Shown here piece by piece: positions 44,412 to 54,236 of a stretch of 64,000 nucleotides of DNA. The DNA comes from Candidatus Gastranaerophilales bacterium (GTDB lineage Bacteria; Cyanobacteriota; Vampirovibrionia; Gastranaerophilales; Gastranaerophilaceae), in assembly GCA_947624325.1 (NCBI GenBank), contig CANQJT010000003.1:62001-126000 (forward strand), written 5' to 3'. The notes beneath the pieces are model-generated. The model was not told the DNA's origin. It saw only the letters and a program-made list of their open reading frames with translations, and did not search any database. A program made the translations under genes and the position numbers. The first letter of the stretch is position 1, and every line of letters starts with the position of its first letter.

Positions 44412-44898
44412 TGCCATTCTGTTTGATTTCATAAATTTTTAAATTTTTTTTAATCTCCGCTTGTTCACCCGTAACGGCGGAGATTATATATTCATTGTTA
44501 AAATTAAATGTATATCTGCTTTTTGCTGTTGTTTGGAGTTTATATTCCGCTTCATATAATGTCCAGCATTTATAAAATTCTTCCCGGGTATAATTTTTGA
44601 TTTTAAAATTCATTCTTTTTGCTATTGCTTCAAAATCTCTGGTTTGAAGTTTTTCTATATCAACACCGACGGGATTATTATCAAACAGAACAATTACAAT
44701 ATTTCCTTTATGCGAAATGCTGAATTCTAAATTTGAATATTTATATTTCGGTTTTCTGTTAATTACTTCAATTTCTGTATTTTTTATTTTATAAAAATTT
44801 TTCCCTGCATTTTCAACGATGAACATTCCTGCATTATGCTCATTTTCCTTTAGTGTTAATCCTTTGATATTCGGAAAAATATAATAAAATAAATCCAT
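44395..44898 (-). CDS. 4'-phosphopantetheinyl transferase (Sfp-like, short)
   Basis: Attaches the phosphopantetheine arm of coenzyme A to carrier proteins. At 167 residues it is shorter than Sfp (about 225). It retains V-G-V-D-I-E-K-L (the metal-binding aspartate) and the C-W-T-L-Y-E-A-E-Y-K-L block, the counterpart of W-x-x-K-E-x-x-x-K. A lysine of this motif is replaced by tyrosine, which weakens the match. The role could be general fatty-acid ACP activation, as no acpS is seen. It starts one base after the endonuclease IV-like gene ends. Confidence 0.75.
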   Translation of the reverse strand: MDLFYYIFPNIKGLTLKENEHNAGMFIVENAGKNFYKIKNTEIEVINRKPKYKYSNLEFSISHKGNIVIVLFDNNPVGVDIEKLQTRDFEAIAKRMNFKIKNYTREEFYKCWTLYEAEYKLQTTAKSRYTFNFNNEYIISAVTGEQAEIKKNLKIYEIKQNGIISLK

Positions 44899-44899
44899 A

Positions 44900-45730
44900 T
44901 TATAAGCTCAAATAATAATCTTTTAAAAGTTTTGTATCTGTTTCAATATTAGGGCTTTCGCAGACAAGCGCTCCTTTAATATTAAAATTTTTAAATGCTT
45001 TAAGCAAATCTTTGTAATTCATATCGCTTTCTTCAAAAATAAGATGATTTTTTTCGCCCTTAGCACCATATTCAATACCTGCAAGGTGAGCATGGAAATT
45101 ATCAAAAACTTCATTACCCAGTTCCCTGCCCATATATTCAAGAATATGTGAAAATTCGTCATAGGTATTATAAATGCCGTTATATCTTGCGTGAATATGC
45201 GAAAAATCTATACAAGGCAGTACATATTTAAATTCTTTTGATAATTTTACAATTTCTTCAAAAGTTCCCCATTGAGTACCTTTACCTGTTGTTTCAGGTC
45301 TTATCCAAACGGTATTTCCTTCATTTTCTAAGATAGAACATATTTGCTCCATAGATTTATAAACGGTTTTATAAACTTCCTTAGGTGATTTTTTCATATA
45401 AAAAGCAGCATGAAAGGTAATGCTGTATGCACCGATATTTTTACCTGCTCTTGCCGTTTCAAGTATTCTTTGAATGCTTGCTTCAATTTTATCTTCTTCA
45501 AGCGAATTAAGATTAATGTAAAAAGGACCATGGCAGGTGATTGTTAAATTGTTTTCTTCCGTATATTTTTTTACAAACTGTTGAGTTTGTTCGTTCATCT
45601 TTACACCGTGGACAAATTCAACTTCCATTCCGTCCAAATTCATTTCTTTAATTATTTTTAGCCCCTCATTATAGCCTTTTCCTTCGGATGCCATAGGAAG
45701 CCCGGGTGTTAAGAAATTAAGTTTATTCAC
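44900..45730 (-). CDS. endonuclease IV-like AP endonuclease
   Basis: A 276-residue TIM barrel of the AP endonuclease family 2. Metal-binding motifs are clear: C-H-G-P-F-Y-I-N-L, F-H-A-A-F-Y, R-P-E-T-T-G-K, P-C-I-D-F-S-H-I-H-A-R and H-A-H-L-A-G-I-E-Y-G, with E-E-S-D near the end. The pattern resembles archaeal-type Nfo enzymes, which nick DNA at abasic sites during base-excision repair, more than E. coli Nfo. A sugar isomerase of the same fold is the alternative, but the residue set favours Nfo. It overlaps the formyltransferase gene by 8 bases. Confidence 0.8.
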   Translation of the reverse strand: MNKLNFLTPGLPMASEGKGYNEGLKIIKEMNLDGMEVEFVHGVKMNEQTQQFVKKYTEENNLTITCHGPFYINLNSLEEDKIEASIQRILETARAGKNIGAYSITFHAAFYMKKSPKEVYKTVYKSMEQICSILENEGNTVWIRPETTGKGTQWGTFEEIVKLSKEFKYVLPCIDFSHIHARYNGIYNTYDEFSHILEYMGRELGNEVFDNFHAHLAGIEYGAKGEKNHLIFEESDMNYKDLLKAFKNFNIKGALVCESPNIETDTKLLKDYYLSL

Positions 45731-46667
45731 TTTGCAGAATTTCTCCTTTTTTTATTTTAATTCTTTGGGAAAAATCTTTTCCTGTTGATATGAAATATGC
45801 CCCGTATTGAAGTGATTCAAGCTCAAGAATTCCTTCACCGCAGGCTATTTTTAAAGTGTTATTTGCGTCATAAATACTGCCAGGAGGCATTTTGTGTGAT
45901 TTATTTATAACTTTTGCGGAATTAATTCTTAAAATATTATTTTTGTATTTAGTTATTGCTCCGATAAAAGGATTTAATCCCCTGATAAATCTTTCTATTT
46001 CTGTTGCTGAGTTAGACCAGTCGATAAAGGTGTTTTTTTTCTCATAAGACAGTGCAGGTGCTGTTTTGGAAATTTTATTAACGGGCTGAGGTTTTCTTGG
46101 AAGTTCTTTTGTTTCATAATAATCAAGAGCTTCATAAAGCATTGTTGCGCACATTTCATTTGTTCTTATAAACAAAGTTCCCATTGTTTCATTTTCATCA
46201 ATTCCGAATTTGTATTGAGAAATAATATCACCCGTATCAAAATTTTCATCCATAAAATGAAGTGTAATGGCAGATTCTGTTTCACCGTTGATGATAACAT
46301 GAGAATAGGGATTTGCTCCTCTATAATCAGGCAGTTTGGATGGATGAAGATTTATAAATCCGTCTTTAGTAAGCTCTAAAAGTTCCTTTGGAAATTTTTT
46401 ATTGTATGATGCGACAACGGCTAAGTCTGCATTTAGTGCCTTGATTTTTTGTAAAAATGCCGTTTCGTTTAACTTTTGGTCATATTGGATAATATTTAAT
46501 CCGTACATTTGTGCGGTATTTACCATTAATCTATTTGTCGGATCATTTTTTGCAGGAGGAACAACACCTACTATATTTATTCCTTTGGATGCAAGTTTAT
46601 GCAGGCATACTAATGCCATATCAGGCATGCCTATAAATAAAATTCTTTTTGTGTAAGTTTTGTTCAC
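45723..46667 (-). CDS. formyltransferase-family protein (methionyl-tRNA formyltransferase-like)
   Basis: A 314-residue protein with the formyltransferase core: I-L-F-I-G-M-P-D-M-A-L at the start, the loop I-N-L-H-P-S-K-L-P-D-Y-R-G-A-N-P-Y, and F-D-T-G-D-I. An oligonucleotide-fold type C-terminal domain follows. True Fmt normally has S-L-L-P-R-W-R-G-A-A-P-I, so this could be Fmt with a variant loop or a sugar/other formyltransferase of the ArnA group. The gene pairs with an endonuclease, which does not decide. No other Fmt is in the window. Confidence 0.7.
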   Translation of the reverse strand: MNKTYTKRILFIGMPDMALVCLHKLASKGINIVGVVPPAKNDPTNRLMVNTAQMYGLNIIQYDQKLNETAFLQKIKALNADLAVVASYNKKFPKELLELTKDGFINLHPSKLPDYRGANPYSHVIINGETESAITLHFMDENFDTGDIISQYKFGIDENETMGTLFIRTNEMCATMLYEALDYYETKELPRKPQPVNKISKTAPALSYEKKNTFIDWSNSATEIERFIRGLNPFIGAITKYKNNILRINSAKVINKSHKMPPGSIYDANNTLKIACGEGILELESLQYGAYFISTGKDFSQRIKIKKGEILQSE

Positions 46668-46759
46668 ACTTAATTCCTCTTAACTATTATATAACAAAAA
46701 ACTTCTTTTATTTTATGTTTGTTTTTAATAAAATAATAGAGAATTGAGAGGTAAAAATA

Positions 46760-48025
46760 ATGCTTGATATAAGAATTATTAGGGAAAATCCCGAAAAGGT
46801 TAATGAACTGTTAAAAAGAAGAAATCCTGAGTTATCAATTGACGGAATACTTGAAATAGATGTTAAGAGACGAAAAATACAAACTCAGGCAGATGAACTC
46901 AGGGCAAAAAGAAAAAATATGTCGCAGGAAATCGGTATGATGAAAAAACAAGGACAAAATACCGATGAAATACAAGCTAAAGTTAAAGAAATGGGTGATG
47001 AAATTAAATCACTTGAGGAAGAAGAACAGCAGCTTGATTCGGAACAAAGAAATTTATTGCTTTCAACTCCTAATATTCCTGATGAAACAACCCCTATAGG
47101 TTTATCTGATGCTGATAATGTAGAAATCAAAAGAGTAGGTGAGCCTCGTAAAGTTAATTTTGAGCAAAAAGCTCACTGGGATATTTGTACTGATAAAAAT
47201 ATAGTAGATTTTGAAAGAGGAGTAAAACTGGCTCAGTCAAGATTTTCACTATACAGAGGAAAAGGAGCACAGTTAGAACGGGCAATAATAAACTTTTTCC
47301 TTGATACTCATACACAAGAACACGGTTATGAAGAAATTTTGCCTCCCGTTATGGTTAATGCCGCAGCAATGACGGGAACGGGACAATTACCTAAATTTGC
47401 TCAGGATATGTATAAATGCGAAAATGAAGATTTATACTTAATTCCTACGGCAGAAGTGCCTGTTACCAATATATATTCGGGTGAAATCTTAAGTGAAGAT
47501 GACCTTCCTAAATATATGACGGCATATACACCATGTTTCAGACGAGAAGCAGGCTCGGCAGGTAAAGACACAAGAGGTTTAATCCGCCAGCATCAGTTTA
47601 ATAAGGTTGAACTTGTTAAACTTACTACTCCTGAAACAAGTGTTGAAGAACACGAAAAACTTACAAGAAATGCGGAAAGAATACTTGAACTGTTGGAACT
47701 TCCATATAGACGTGTCGCTCTTTCAACCGGGGATATAGGATTTTCTGCAAGAAAATGTTTCGACTTGGAAGTTTGGCTCCCTTCTTACGGCACATATAAA
47801 GAAATATCAAGCTGTTCAAACTTTGGTGATTTCCAAGCAAGAAGAGCAAATATCAGATACCGTTCCAAGGAAACGGGAAAACCTGTTTATGTTCATACAT
47901 TAAATGGGTCAGGCTTGGCAGTCGGAAGAACATTTGCCGCAATTTTGGAAAACTTCCAAAATGAGGACGGCTCTGTTACAATTCCGAAAGTATTAAGAAA
48001 ATATACGGGCTGGGATGTACTATAA
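46760..48025 (+). CDS. serS: seryl-tRNA synthetase
   Basis: Charges tRNA-Ser with serine. An N-terminal coiled-coil arm (about residues 30-100, Lys/Glu/Gln-rich) binds the tRNA. The class II catalytic core carries [35 protein letters not shown] (motif 2) and [13 protein letters not shown] (motif 3). The 421-residue length is standard. GAGAGG ribosome site. It heads a long plus-strand run, and the stop overlaps tmk by one base. Confidence 0.97.
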   Translation: MLDIRIIRENPEKVNELLKRRNPELSIDGILEIDVKRRKIQTQADELRAKRKNMSQEIGMMKKQGQNTDEIQAKVKEMGDEIKSLEEEEQQLDSEQRNLLLSTPNIPDETTPIGLSDADNVEIKRVGEPRKVNFEQKAHWDICTDKNIVDFERGVKLAQSRFSLYRGKGAQLERAIINFFLDTHTQEHGYEEILPPVMVNAAAMTGTGQLPKFAQDMYKCENEDLYLIPTAEVPVTNIYSGEILSEDDLPKYMTAYTPCFRREAGSAGKDTRGLIRQHQFNKVELVKLTTPETSVEEHEKLTRNAERILELLELPYRRVALSTGDIGFSARKCFDLEVWLPSYGTYKEISSCSNFGDFQARRANIRYRSKETGKPVYVHTLNGSGLAVGRTFAAILENFQNEDGSVTIPKVLRKYTGWDVL

Positions 48026-48654
48026 TGCAAAAAGGTCTGTTTGTAACTTTTGAAGGTGCTGACGGTTCAGGCAAAACAACGCAATTGAACCTTATTAAAT
48101 CCTTTTTGGAAGAAAAAGGATATGATGTAGTTGTAACCAGAGAACCCGGTGCGCTTGAATTAGGACAGAAAATAAGGAATATACTTCTTCACTATGAAGG
48201 CACTGTTGCAGACAGATGTGAAATGTTTTTATTTCTTGCTGATAGAGCACAACATGTTGAAACATTTATAAAACCTGCCATTAATGAAGGTAAAATAGTT
48301 CTATGCGACCGCTTTACCGATTCAACAGAGGCTTATCAAGGCTATGGAAGAGGTCAGGACATTAATTTATTGAAGGATTTAAATAAAATTGCCGTGAACG
48401 GTACAGAACCTGATTTAACTCTTCTTTATGATGTTTCAACGGAAACTGCTCAAAATCGTGTGGGAAATGAAAAAGACAGAATGGAATCTGCCGGTATTGA
48501 GTTCCATAAGAAGGTCAGAAACGGGTACTTGGAGCTTCAAAAAGAAAACCCAAACAGAATAAAATTAATAAATGCAAATAATTCTATAGAAAAAGTATTT
48601 GAAAATTCAAAAAATATTATAATAAAATTAATACAAGAAAAGTTAGGAGAATAA
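48025..48654 (+). CDS. tmk: thymidylate kinase
   Basis: Phosphorylates dTMP to dTDP. It has the P-loop E-G-A-D-G-S-G-K-T-T, the D-R-F-T-D-S-T-E-A-Y-Q-G-Y-G-R-G lid and substrate loop, and T-R-E-P-G for the sugar. The length of 209 residues fits. It is followed directly by the small duplicated-motif protein gene. Confidence 0.95.
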   Translation: MQKGLFVTFEGADGSGKTTQLNLIKSFLEEKGYDVVVTREPGALELGQKIRNILLHYEGTVADRCEMFLFLADRAQHVETFIKPAINEGKIVLCDRFTDSTEAYQGYGRGQDINLLKDLNKIAVNGTEPDLTLLYDVSTETAQNRVGNEKDRMESAGIEFHKKVRNGYLELQKENPNRIKLINANNSIEKVFENSKNIIIKLIQEKLGE

Positions 48655-48996
48655 ATGCCTGAAAAATACAGAAGATGGTATGATAATGACCCAATACTTA
48701 AAGAGGCGCTCGAATTATTAAAATTACAGACCGATGATACCAAAACGGTTGCCGCTGATTTTATAATTTCATTACAGGAACAGGTAGCTCAAGATGTTAT
48801 TGAACGAATATACGAAATAACAAAGAAATTCTGCGGAAAAGGGAACCGCTGGTATGATTCAGACCCTGTTATGCTTAAAGCTATTGAATTATTAAGAGCT
48901 TCATCTCCTAAAACACAAAGAATAGCAGCATTAAAACTGCTTCTTGCCATGGAAAGCAACGATATGGAGTCTTTGGAACACGAAGAACATGAATAG
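48655..48996 (+). CDS. small protein with internal duplication
   Basis: A 113-residue soluble protein built of two similar halves. Each begins R-W-Y-D-x-D-P-x-x-x-(K/L)-A-(L/I)-E-L-L, then continues to a helical A-A-x-x-x-x-x-L segment (about residues 6-43 and 64-101). Halves are linked by a charged helix. No catalytic motif is seen; the repeated helices suggest a small binding protein or a helical repeat unit. It lies between tmk and folE2 and overlaps the latter by 8 bases. Function is unknown. Confidence 0.7.
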   Translation: MPEKYRRWYDNDPILKEALELLKLQTDDTKTVAADFIISLQEQVAQDVIERIYEITKKFCGKGNRWYDSDPVMLKAIELLRASSPKTQRIAALKLLLAMESNDMESLEHEEHE

Positions 48997-49780
48997 CGAA
49001 TTAAAAGACATACAAAATCAAAATGATATTAGAGGGATAGATATTCAAAAAGTAGGAGTAAATGATGTTGAAGTCCCTCTTATCATAGAACGAAAAAATG
49101 CACAAAGTCAGGTTGTATCAGCTAAAGCAAGATTAAGTGTAACTCTTCCTCATGACTACCGTGGTACACATATGTCCCGTTTTATTGAAATATTAAGCGA
49201 TTATTCAAACAAAAATTTATTGGGAGTTGATATAAAAGGACTTTTAATTGATGTTAAAGAAAAATTAAACTCTCAAAGTGCGCATGTAAAGTTTGAATTT
49301 AAATATTTTATTAACAAAAAAGCACCCGTCAGCGAGATGGAATTCCCCGTGGGGTATGATTGCTCATTTCAGGGCGATTTAACGGGTGATGATTATAAAT
49401 TTATATTGGGGGTAAAAGTTCCTGTTACAACACTTTGCCCGTGTTCAAAAGAAATATCAAAGTACTCTGCACATAATCAAAGGACTATGGTAAAAGTTAA
49501 AGTCAGCTATGAAGAAAATGATATTATTTGGATAGAAGATTTAGTTGAAAAAATTGAAAAATGCGGTTCAAGCCCTGTATATTCAATATTGAAACGATGT
49601 GATGAAAAATTTGTAACGGAATCCGCATACGAAAATCCTAAGTTTGTGGAAGATGTATTAAGAGATGTTATAAGCTTTTTAAGAAAAGATGATAAAGTAA
49701 AATATTATGAAGCGGAAGTGGAAGCTCAAGAAAGTATTCATAACCATAATGCTTGGGCTTGGCAGTCAGAGAGTAAGTAA
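48989..49780 (+). CDS. folE2: GTP cyclohydrolase I type 2 (FolE2)
   Basis: Makes dihydroneopterin triphosphate, the first step of folate and pterin synthesis, with a metal other than zinc possible. The T-H-M-S-R-F-I-E-I-L and T-T-L-C-P-C-S-K-E-I-S-K-Y-S-A-H-N-Q-R blocks are the FolE2 signatures, including the Cys metal ligand. I place the start at the ATG at 48989, which opens the recognisable N-terminus (M-N-S-E-L-K-D-I); a longer frame from 48944 is the shadow of the upstream gene. The length is 263 residues. Confidence 0.9.
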   Translation: MNSELKDIQNQNDIRGIDIQKVGVNDVEVPLIIERKNAQSQVVSAKARLSVTLPHDYRGTHMSRFIEILSDYSNKNLLGVDIKGLLIDVKEKLNSQSAHVKFEFKYFINKKAPVSEMEFPVGYDCSFQGDLTGDDYKFILGVKVPVTTLCPCSKEISKYSAHNQRTMVKVKVSYEENDIIWIEDLVEKIEKCGSSPVYSILKRCDEKFVTESAYENPKFVEDVLRDVISFLRKDDKVKYYEAEVEAQESIHNHNAWAWQSESK

Positions 49781-49796
49781 CAAGTTGGAGATAAAA

Positions 49797-51044
49797 ATGA
49801 AAGAATTATTTAACGATTATGTACAATCTTTAGAAACATATATAATGATACAAATTAAGATGGAAACGGCAAGACTTGCCCCTGAATTAACGGCAAAGGG
49901 CAGGGCTCCGATTTCACTTGCTATGGGAGCGCCTGTTGAAAGACCGCCTCAATTGGTTACGGATAAAATAATTGAATATGCTCAAACTGACGGCATGCAT
50001 ACATATACCCTCGTTAAAGGTGAAACATATTTGCTTGAAGAAATAGCAAAAAATATGAAAAATCGTACGGGTATTGATTTTGATGTTAAATCGGAAATAT
50101 GTGCTTTGATAGGTTCAAAAGAAGGTATAGCTAATTTAATCAGAGCCTTAATAAATCCTAAAACTTCGGTAAAAGATAAGGATATAATTCTAATTCCTGA
50201 CCCGGGGTATGCTTCTTATAAAGAAATGGTAAAAGTTTCAGGCGGATTTGGATATGGAATTCCTTTAACTCCAGAAAACAATTATATGCCTGATTTGGAT
50301 GAGGTAATGAATAATCTTGAAAAAGACGGTTTCGATAAAAAGAAAGTTAAGGCTTTGGTTATTAATTATCCTAATAATCCTTTAGGTGCTATTTGTACAA
50401 AAGAATATTTGCAAAAAACGGTAGAATTTTGCAGAAAACATAAAATTTTGTTAATTTCAGATGCCGCATACATAGATTTAACTTTTGAAGGAGCTCCTAA
50501 AGCTCACAGTGTTTTTGAAATTGACGGAGCAAAGGATACGGCTGTAGAATTTTACAGTTTTTCAAAACCTTATTCAATGACAGGCTGGAGAATAGGCTGG
50601 GTTTGCGGTAACTCTGAAGCTGTCGGAATATTGGGTAAACTTAAATCAACAATAGATACAGGTATTTATAAACCCATACAAAAAGCCGCATCGGATATAT
50701 TAAATTCAAAAGAAGGCGATGAATATATTGTTGAAGCAAATCGCAGATTTGAAAGAAAACAAAAAATTATTGTTGAAGGATTTAAAGAACTGGGCTGGCC
50801 GATGGACAAAATAAATCCGCCTAAAGCGACATTTTATCTGTGGCTTCCCATACCTCCGAGGTATAAATCTTCAAAAGAATTTACGGATGATGTACTAAAA
50901 ACTTCAGGTATTGTTCTTGTCCCCGGAAACGGGTTCGGCAATAACGGCGAAGGATGGTTCAGAATGTCTATTGTTGCCGAAGAATCTCAAATGCATGAAG
51001 TAATTAAAAGATTAAAAGAAGATAATTTTTATTTTAATAACTAA
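49797..51044 (+). CDS. LL-diaminopimelate aminotransferase-like class I aminotransferase
   Basis: A 415-residue fold-type I PLP enzyme. S-L-A-M-G-A-P near the start, the G-S-K-E-G-I-A-N-L stretch and P-D-P-G-Y-A-S-Y-K-E resemble DapL-type enzymes. The cofactor lysine is in F-S-K-P-Y-S-M-T-G-W-R-I-G. With lysA in the window, making LL-diaminopimelate from tetrahydrodipicolinate is an attractive role, although dapA, dapB and dapF are elsewhere. The start has GGAG eight bases upstream; a longer frame from 49707 is not supported. The next gene (radical SAM) follows in 10 bases. Confidence 0.8.
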   Translation: MKELFNDYVQSLETYIMIQIKMETARLAPELTAKGRAPISLAMGAPVERPPQLVTDKIIEYAQTDGMHTYTLVKGETYLLEEIAKNMKNRTGIDFDVKSEICALIGSKEGIANLIRALINPKTSVKDKDIILIPDPGYASYKEMVKVSGGFGYGIPLTPENNYMPDLDEVMNNLEKDGFDKKKVKALVINYPNNPLGAICTKEYLQKTVEFCRKHKILLISDAAYIDLTFEGAPKAHSVFEIDGAKDTAVEFYSFSKPYSMTGWRIGWVCGNSEAVGILGKLKSTIDTGIYKPIQKAASDILNSKEGDEYIVEANRRFERKQKIIVEGFKELGWPMDKINPPKATFYLWLPIPPRYKSSKEFTDDVLKTSGIVLVPGNGFGNNGEGWFRMSIVAEESQMHEVIKRLKEDNFYFNN

Positions 51045-51054
51045 GAGGTAAATT

Positions 51055-52104
51055 ATGTTTGAAAAAATCAAATCACTTTTTAGAAAAAAAGAAAATTTGT
51101 CAAACAGATATGTAAGTTGTGAATATATCCAACACGGTTTTAATGTTGACTATGAAGACATTAAGATGTGCTGTTTTAACTGTCATGAAGGCGGAGGCAG
51201 ACAAATCCTGATTGATAATTATAAAGGTGAGATGATTAATTGGGATAAATTTTTTAAAGAAAAAAGAAAATTACGAGAACTTAATAAAAGAGGAATTACT
51301 CTTGAAAGGTGTAAAGGCTGCATCTTTTTAAAGGAAAGAGAATGGGATGATGAAGATTATATAAATTATATGGTCTTTAATCATTGGACTCAATGTAATT
51401 GTAAATGCAGATATTGTTTTACAAATGAACAATCGGATTATTTTAATCAGCGAAAAAACTATAATATGTATCCTGTTATAAAAAAACTTGCTGATATGGG
51501 AAAAATTCGTGGCGGAGGAGAAATAGGCTTTGGCGGCGGTGAACCTGCATTATTACCTGAATTTGAACCTATGGTAAATATGCTTTTAGATTGCGGATGT
51601 GATAATATTCGTGTACATTCATCAGGTGTTAAGTATTCTAAAGCTATTGAAAGAGGTGTAAGTGAAGGAAAACTTATTGTTGTTGTGTCTGTTGATTCGG
51701 GGACTCCGCAAACTTATGAAAATATAAAACGAGTTAATCATTTTAATAAAGTTTGGGAAAATCTTGAAAAATATGCTAATGCTCAGACTCAAAATAAATA
51801 TAAAGTTAAGACTAAGTTTATAATTTTTCCGCCTTATAATGATACAAAAGAAGAAATAGATAAATTTTTTGAATTAACGGTTCGTGCAGGAATAAGAAGT
51901 GTTGTTCTTGATGTTGAAGCAATGTGGTACGGGCAGAATAAACCAAATATTCCTGATTATATCTATGATTTGCTTGATTATGCCGAAAATAAAACAAAAG
52001 AATTTGATATGAAAGATGTTGAATTTTATGACAGAGCATCGCATATGAGATCACACAGAGAAGAATATAAAAAATTAAAAGAAAATGAACAGTCAAATTG
52101 CTGA
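51055..52104 (+). CDS. radical SAM protein with N-terminal cysteine cluster
   Basis: A 349-residue radical SAM enzyme. The [4Fe-4S]-SAM motif is C114-x3-C118-x2-C121 (C-N-C-K-C-R-Y-C), with the G-G-G-E-P loop at 160-164 and a typical barrel after it. Before the barrel sit Cys22, Cys39, Cys40, Cys43, Cys86 and Cys89, in a pattern reminiscent of a SPASM or auxiliary-cluster domain but at the N-terminus. The next gene, a MATE exporter, overlaps by 20 bases. The substrate (peptide, sugar or other) is not evident, and no precursor peptide gene was found in the gaps. Confidence 0.83.
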   Translation: MFEKIKSLFRKKENLSNRYVSCEYIQHGFNVDYEDIKMCCFNCHEGGGRQILIDNYKGEMINWDKFFKEKRKLRELNKRGITLERCKGCIFLKEREWDDEDYINYMVFNHWTQCNCKCRYCFTNEQSDYFNQRKNYNMYPVIKKLADMGKIRGGGEIGFGGGEPALLPEFEPMVNMLLDCGCDNIRVHSSGVKYSKAIERGVSEGKLIVVVSVDSGTPQTYENIKRVNHFNKVWENLEKYANAQTQNKYKVKTKFIIFPPYNDTKEEIDKFFELTVRAGIRSVVLDVEAMWYGQNKPNIPDYIYDLLDYAENKTKEFDMKDVEFYDRASHMRSHREEYKKLKENEQSNC

Positions 52105-53425
52105 TATTAAAAGTCTTTTAAGCCGGTATAAACATTATTTTACTGATTTATTAATCCTTGCTTTTCCTATTTTGATAGGTAATATGGGACATACTTTAAT
52201 TGGTGCGACAGATATTTTAGTTGTTGCAAAATATAATATTGATGCACTTGCGGCAATAACTATTGCTAATTCTGTTTTTTTTACCATATTTATTTTCGGA
52301 CTCGGTATTTTATTTTCAATATCCGTTATTCTTGCAAATATGAGAGGTGAGAGGAAACCGACAAAACAACATCTTTCTACAAGTTTATTTTTTTCAATTA
52401 TACTTGCCGTTGTGTTTACGTCATTATGCTATTTTTCAAAATATTTAATTAATTTCGGCGGATTTGAAGAACACCTTGTTCCTTATATAAAACAGTATAT
52501 TTCAATAGTATCATTTTCAATATTCGGAATGTATTTGTTTGAGGGCATAAAGCAATTTCTACAGGCTCATGAAATAGTAAAATTTCCTAATATGCTTTTA
52601 TTGTATTCGGTTGTATTAAATTTAATTTTTGATGTGGTTTTTGTATTCGGGTTTGGACCCGTACCTTCTATGGGTGTAAAAGGTGCTGCAATTGCAACTA
52701 CTTTAGTCCGTACGATTATGGGGCTTGTAATGCTTTTATATGTTATTAAAATATTAAATTTAAAAGCAAAAACGGATTACGGTTATATAAAACAAATGAT
52801 AAGAATAGGTACTCCTATCGGTATTGGCTTAGTTCTTGAATTTTTAGCATTTAATATTATTACAATTTTTGTCGGCAGAGAATCAGGCTTGCTTGCAGCT
52901 ACGCATAATATAATAACGACAATATCATCAGCAACATTTATGATTCCTTTATCAATTGCAACAGCATTATCTGTAAAAATAGGCTATTACTACGGCGCTT
53001 GCAATAAAAAAGAAATAAAAAATTATTCAGCGGCAGGCATGATTATGGGGGTCGGAATTATGGCTTTTGCAGGAATAATATTGGCTGTATTTCCAAAACA
53101 AATAATAAGTATATTTACTGATAATGCGGAAGTAATTAAAATTGCTCTGCCAATAATATCAATTGCCGCAATGTATCAAGTTTTTGACGGATTTCAGGTC
53201 GTATCAGGAGGAATACTAAAGGGATTTAAATTGACGAAAGTAGTATCAAATGCGGTATTAATCGGGTATTGGGTAGCAGGATTTCCTGTCGCACTTATAT
53301 TGGTTGGCAAGTATCATATGTCTTTAAGAGGATATTGGTTTGCTCTTGCAGTTTCATTATGCGTAATGGGAATGGTTCAAGCTTCTGTTGCGAGATATAA
53401 ATATAACAAAATTTGTCAAAAATAA
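52085..53425 (+). CDS. MATE-family multidrug/Na+ exporter
   Basis: A 446-residue polytopic protein with about twelve membrane segments in two related halves: L-L-I-L-A-F-P-I-L-I-G-N-M-G-H-T-L-I-G-A-T-D-I-L-V opens the first. Members export toxic or metabolic cations using H+ or Na+ gradients. The start lies 20 bases inside the radical SAM gene, so the two are coupled and may act together, for instance to export the product of the radical enzyme. Specificity cannot be read from sequence. Confidence 0.87.
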   Translation: MNSQIADIKSLLSRYKHYFTDLLILAFPILIGNMGHTLIGATDILVVAKYNIDALAAITIANSVFFTIFIFGLGILFSISVILANMRGERKPTKQHLSTSLFFSIILAVVFTSLCYFSKYLINFGGFEEHLVPYIKQYISIVSFSIFGMYLFEGIKQFLQAHEIVKFPNMLLLYSVVLNLIFDVVFVFGFGPVPSMGVKGAAIATTLVRTIMGLVMLLYVIKILNLKAKTDYGYIKQMIRIGTPIGIGLVLEFLAFNIITIFVGRESGLLAATHNIITTISSATFMIPLSIATALSVKIGYYYGACNKKEIKNYSAAGMIMGVGIMAFAGIILAVFPKQIISIFTDNAEVIKIALPIISIAAMYQVFDGFQVVSGGILKGFKLTKVVSNAVLIGYWVAGFPVALILVGKYHMSLRGYWFALAVSLCVMGMVQASVARYKYNKICQK

Positions 53426-53509
53426 TTACAATTTTGTAATTTTTAAACAAATATATGCAATTTAAGATATAATAAACTTATATTTATCAGATTTACGAAT
53501 AGGGTTTAT

Positions 53510-54235
53510 ATGGGAGAACAATTAAAATATAAAAGAATTCTGCTAAAGCTTAGCGGTGAAGCTTTACTTGGAAAACAGGAATTCGGTATTGACCAAAGTC
53601 CGTTGGAAATGATAGCACAAGAGGTAAAAGAAGCTTATGAAACAGGGGCTCAAATAGCAATTGTTGTTGGCGGAGGAAATATTTTCAGAGGTGTAAAAAA
53701 CTCTGCAAAATACGGAATGGATCAGGCAACAGGTGATTATATCGGAATGCTTGCAACAGTTATGAATGCACTGGCTCTTCAAAGTGCTTTAAGGAAAATA
53801 GATGTACCGTGCAGGGTTCAAAGCGCAATAGATATGAATAAAATAGCAGAGCCTTATATTAGATTTAAAGCAATAAGACATTTGGAAAAAGAAAGAGTAG
53901 TTATATTTGCTGCAGGTACGGGTAATCCTTTCTTTACAACTGATACGGCAGCAGCATTAAGAGCATCGGAAATAGGTGCTGAAGCTATGCTGATGGCAAA
54001 AAACGGTGTGGACGGAGTATACTCGGATGATCCGAGAACTAATCCAAATGCTAAAAAGTACGGTAATATTACCTATGATGATATTATAGTTAAGGGTTTA
54101 AAAGTAATGGATACAGCTTCTTGCGCATTATGTAAACAAAATTCTATACCCATCGTGGTATTTGATTTTGCTGCAAAAGGAAGCATTATTAAAATATTAA
54201 AAGGCGAAAATTTAGGAACATATGTAGGAGGTTAA
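53510..54235 (+). CDS. pyrH: UMP kinase
   Basis: Phosphorylates UMP to UDP for pyrimidine and cell-wall synthesis. It is a 241-residue amino-acid-kinase-fold protein with [19 protein letters not shown] and [12 protein letters not shown] motifs. A -10-like TATAAT lies at 53468 in the 84-base gap. It is followed by frr one base later. Confidence 0.96.
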   Translation: MGEQLKYKRILLKLSGEALLGKQEFGIDQSPLEMIAQEVKEAYETGAQIAIVVGGGNIFRGVKNSAKYGMDQATGDYIGMLATVMNALALQSALRKIDVPCRVQSAIDMNKIAEPYIRFKAIRHLEKERVVIFAAGTGNPFFTTDTAAALRASEIGAEAMLMAKNGVDGVYSDDPRTNPNAKKYGNITYDDIIVKGLKVMDTASCALCKQNSIPIVVFDFAAKGSIIKILKGENLGTYVGG

Positions 54236-54236
54236 T

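Noticed and set aside
53421-53444. Terminator after the MATE gene (AATTAC-AATTTT-GTAATT)
   Set aside because: The stem is six A/T-rich pairs with little stability, so it was not listed.
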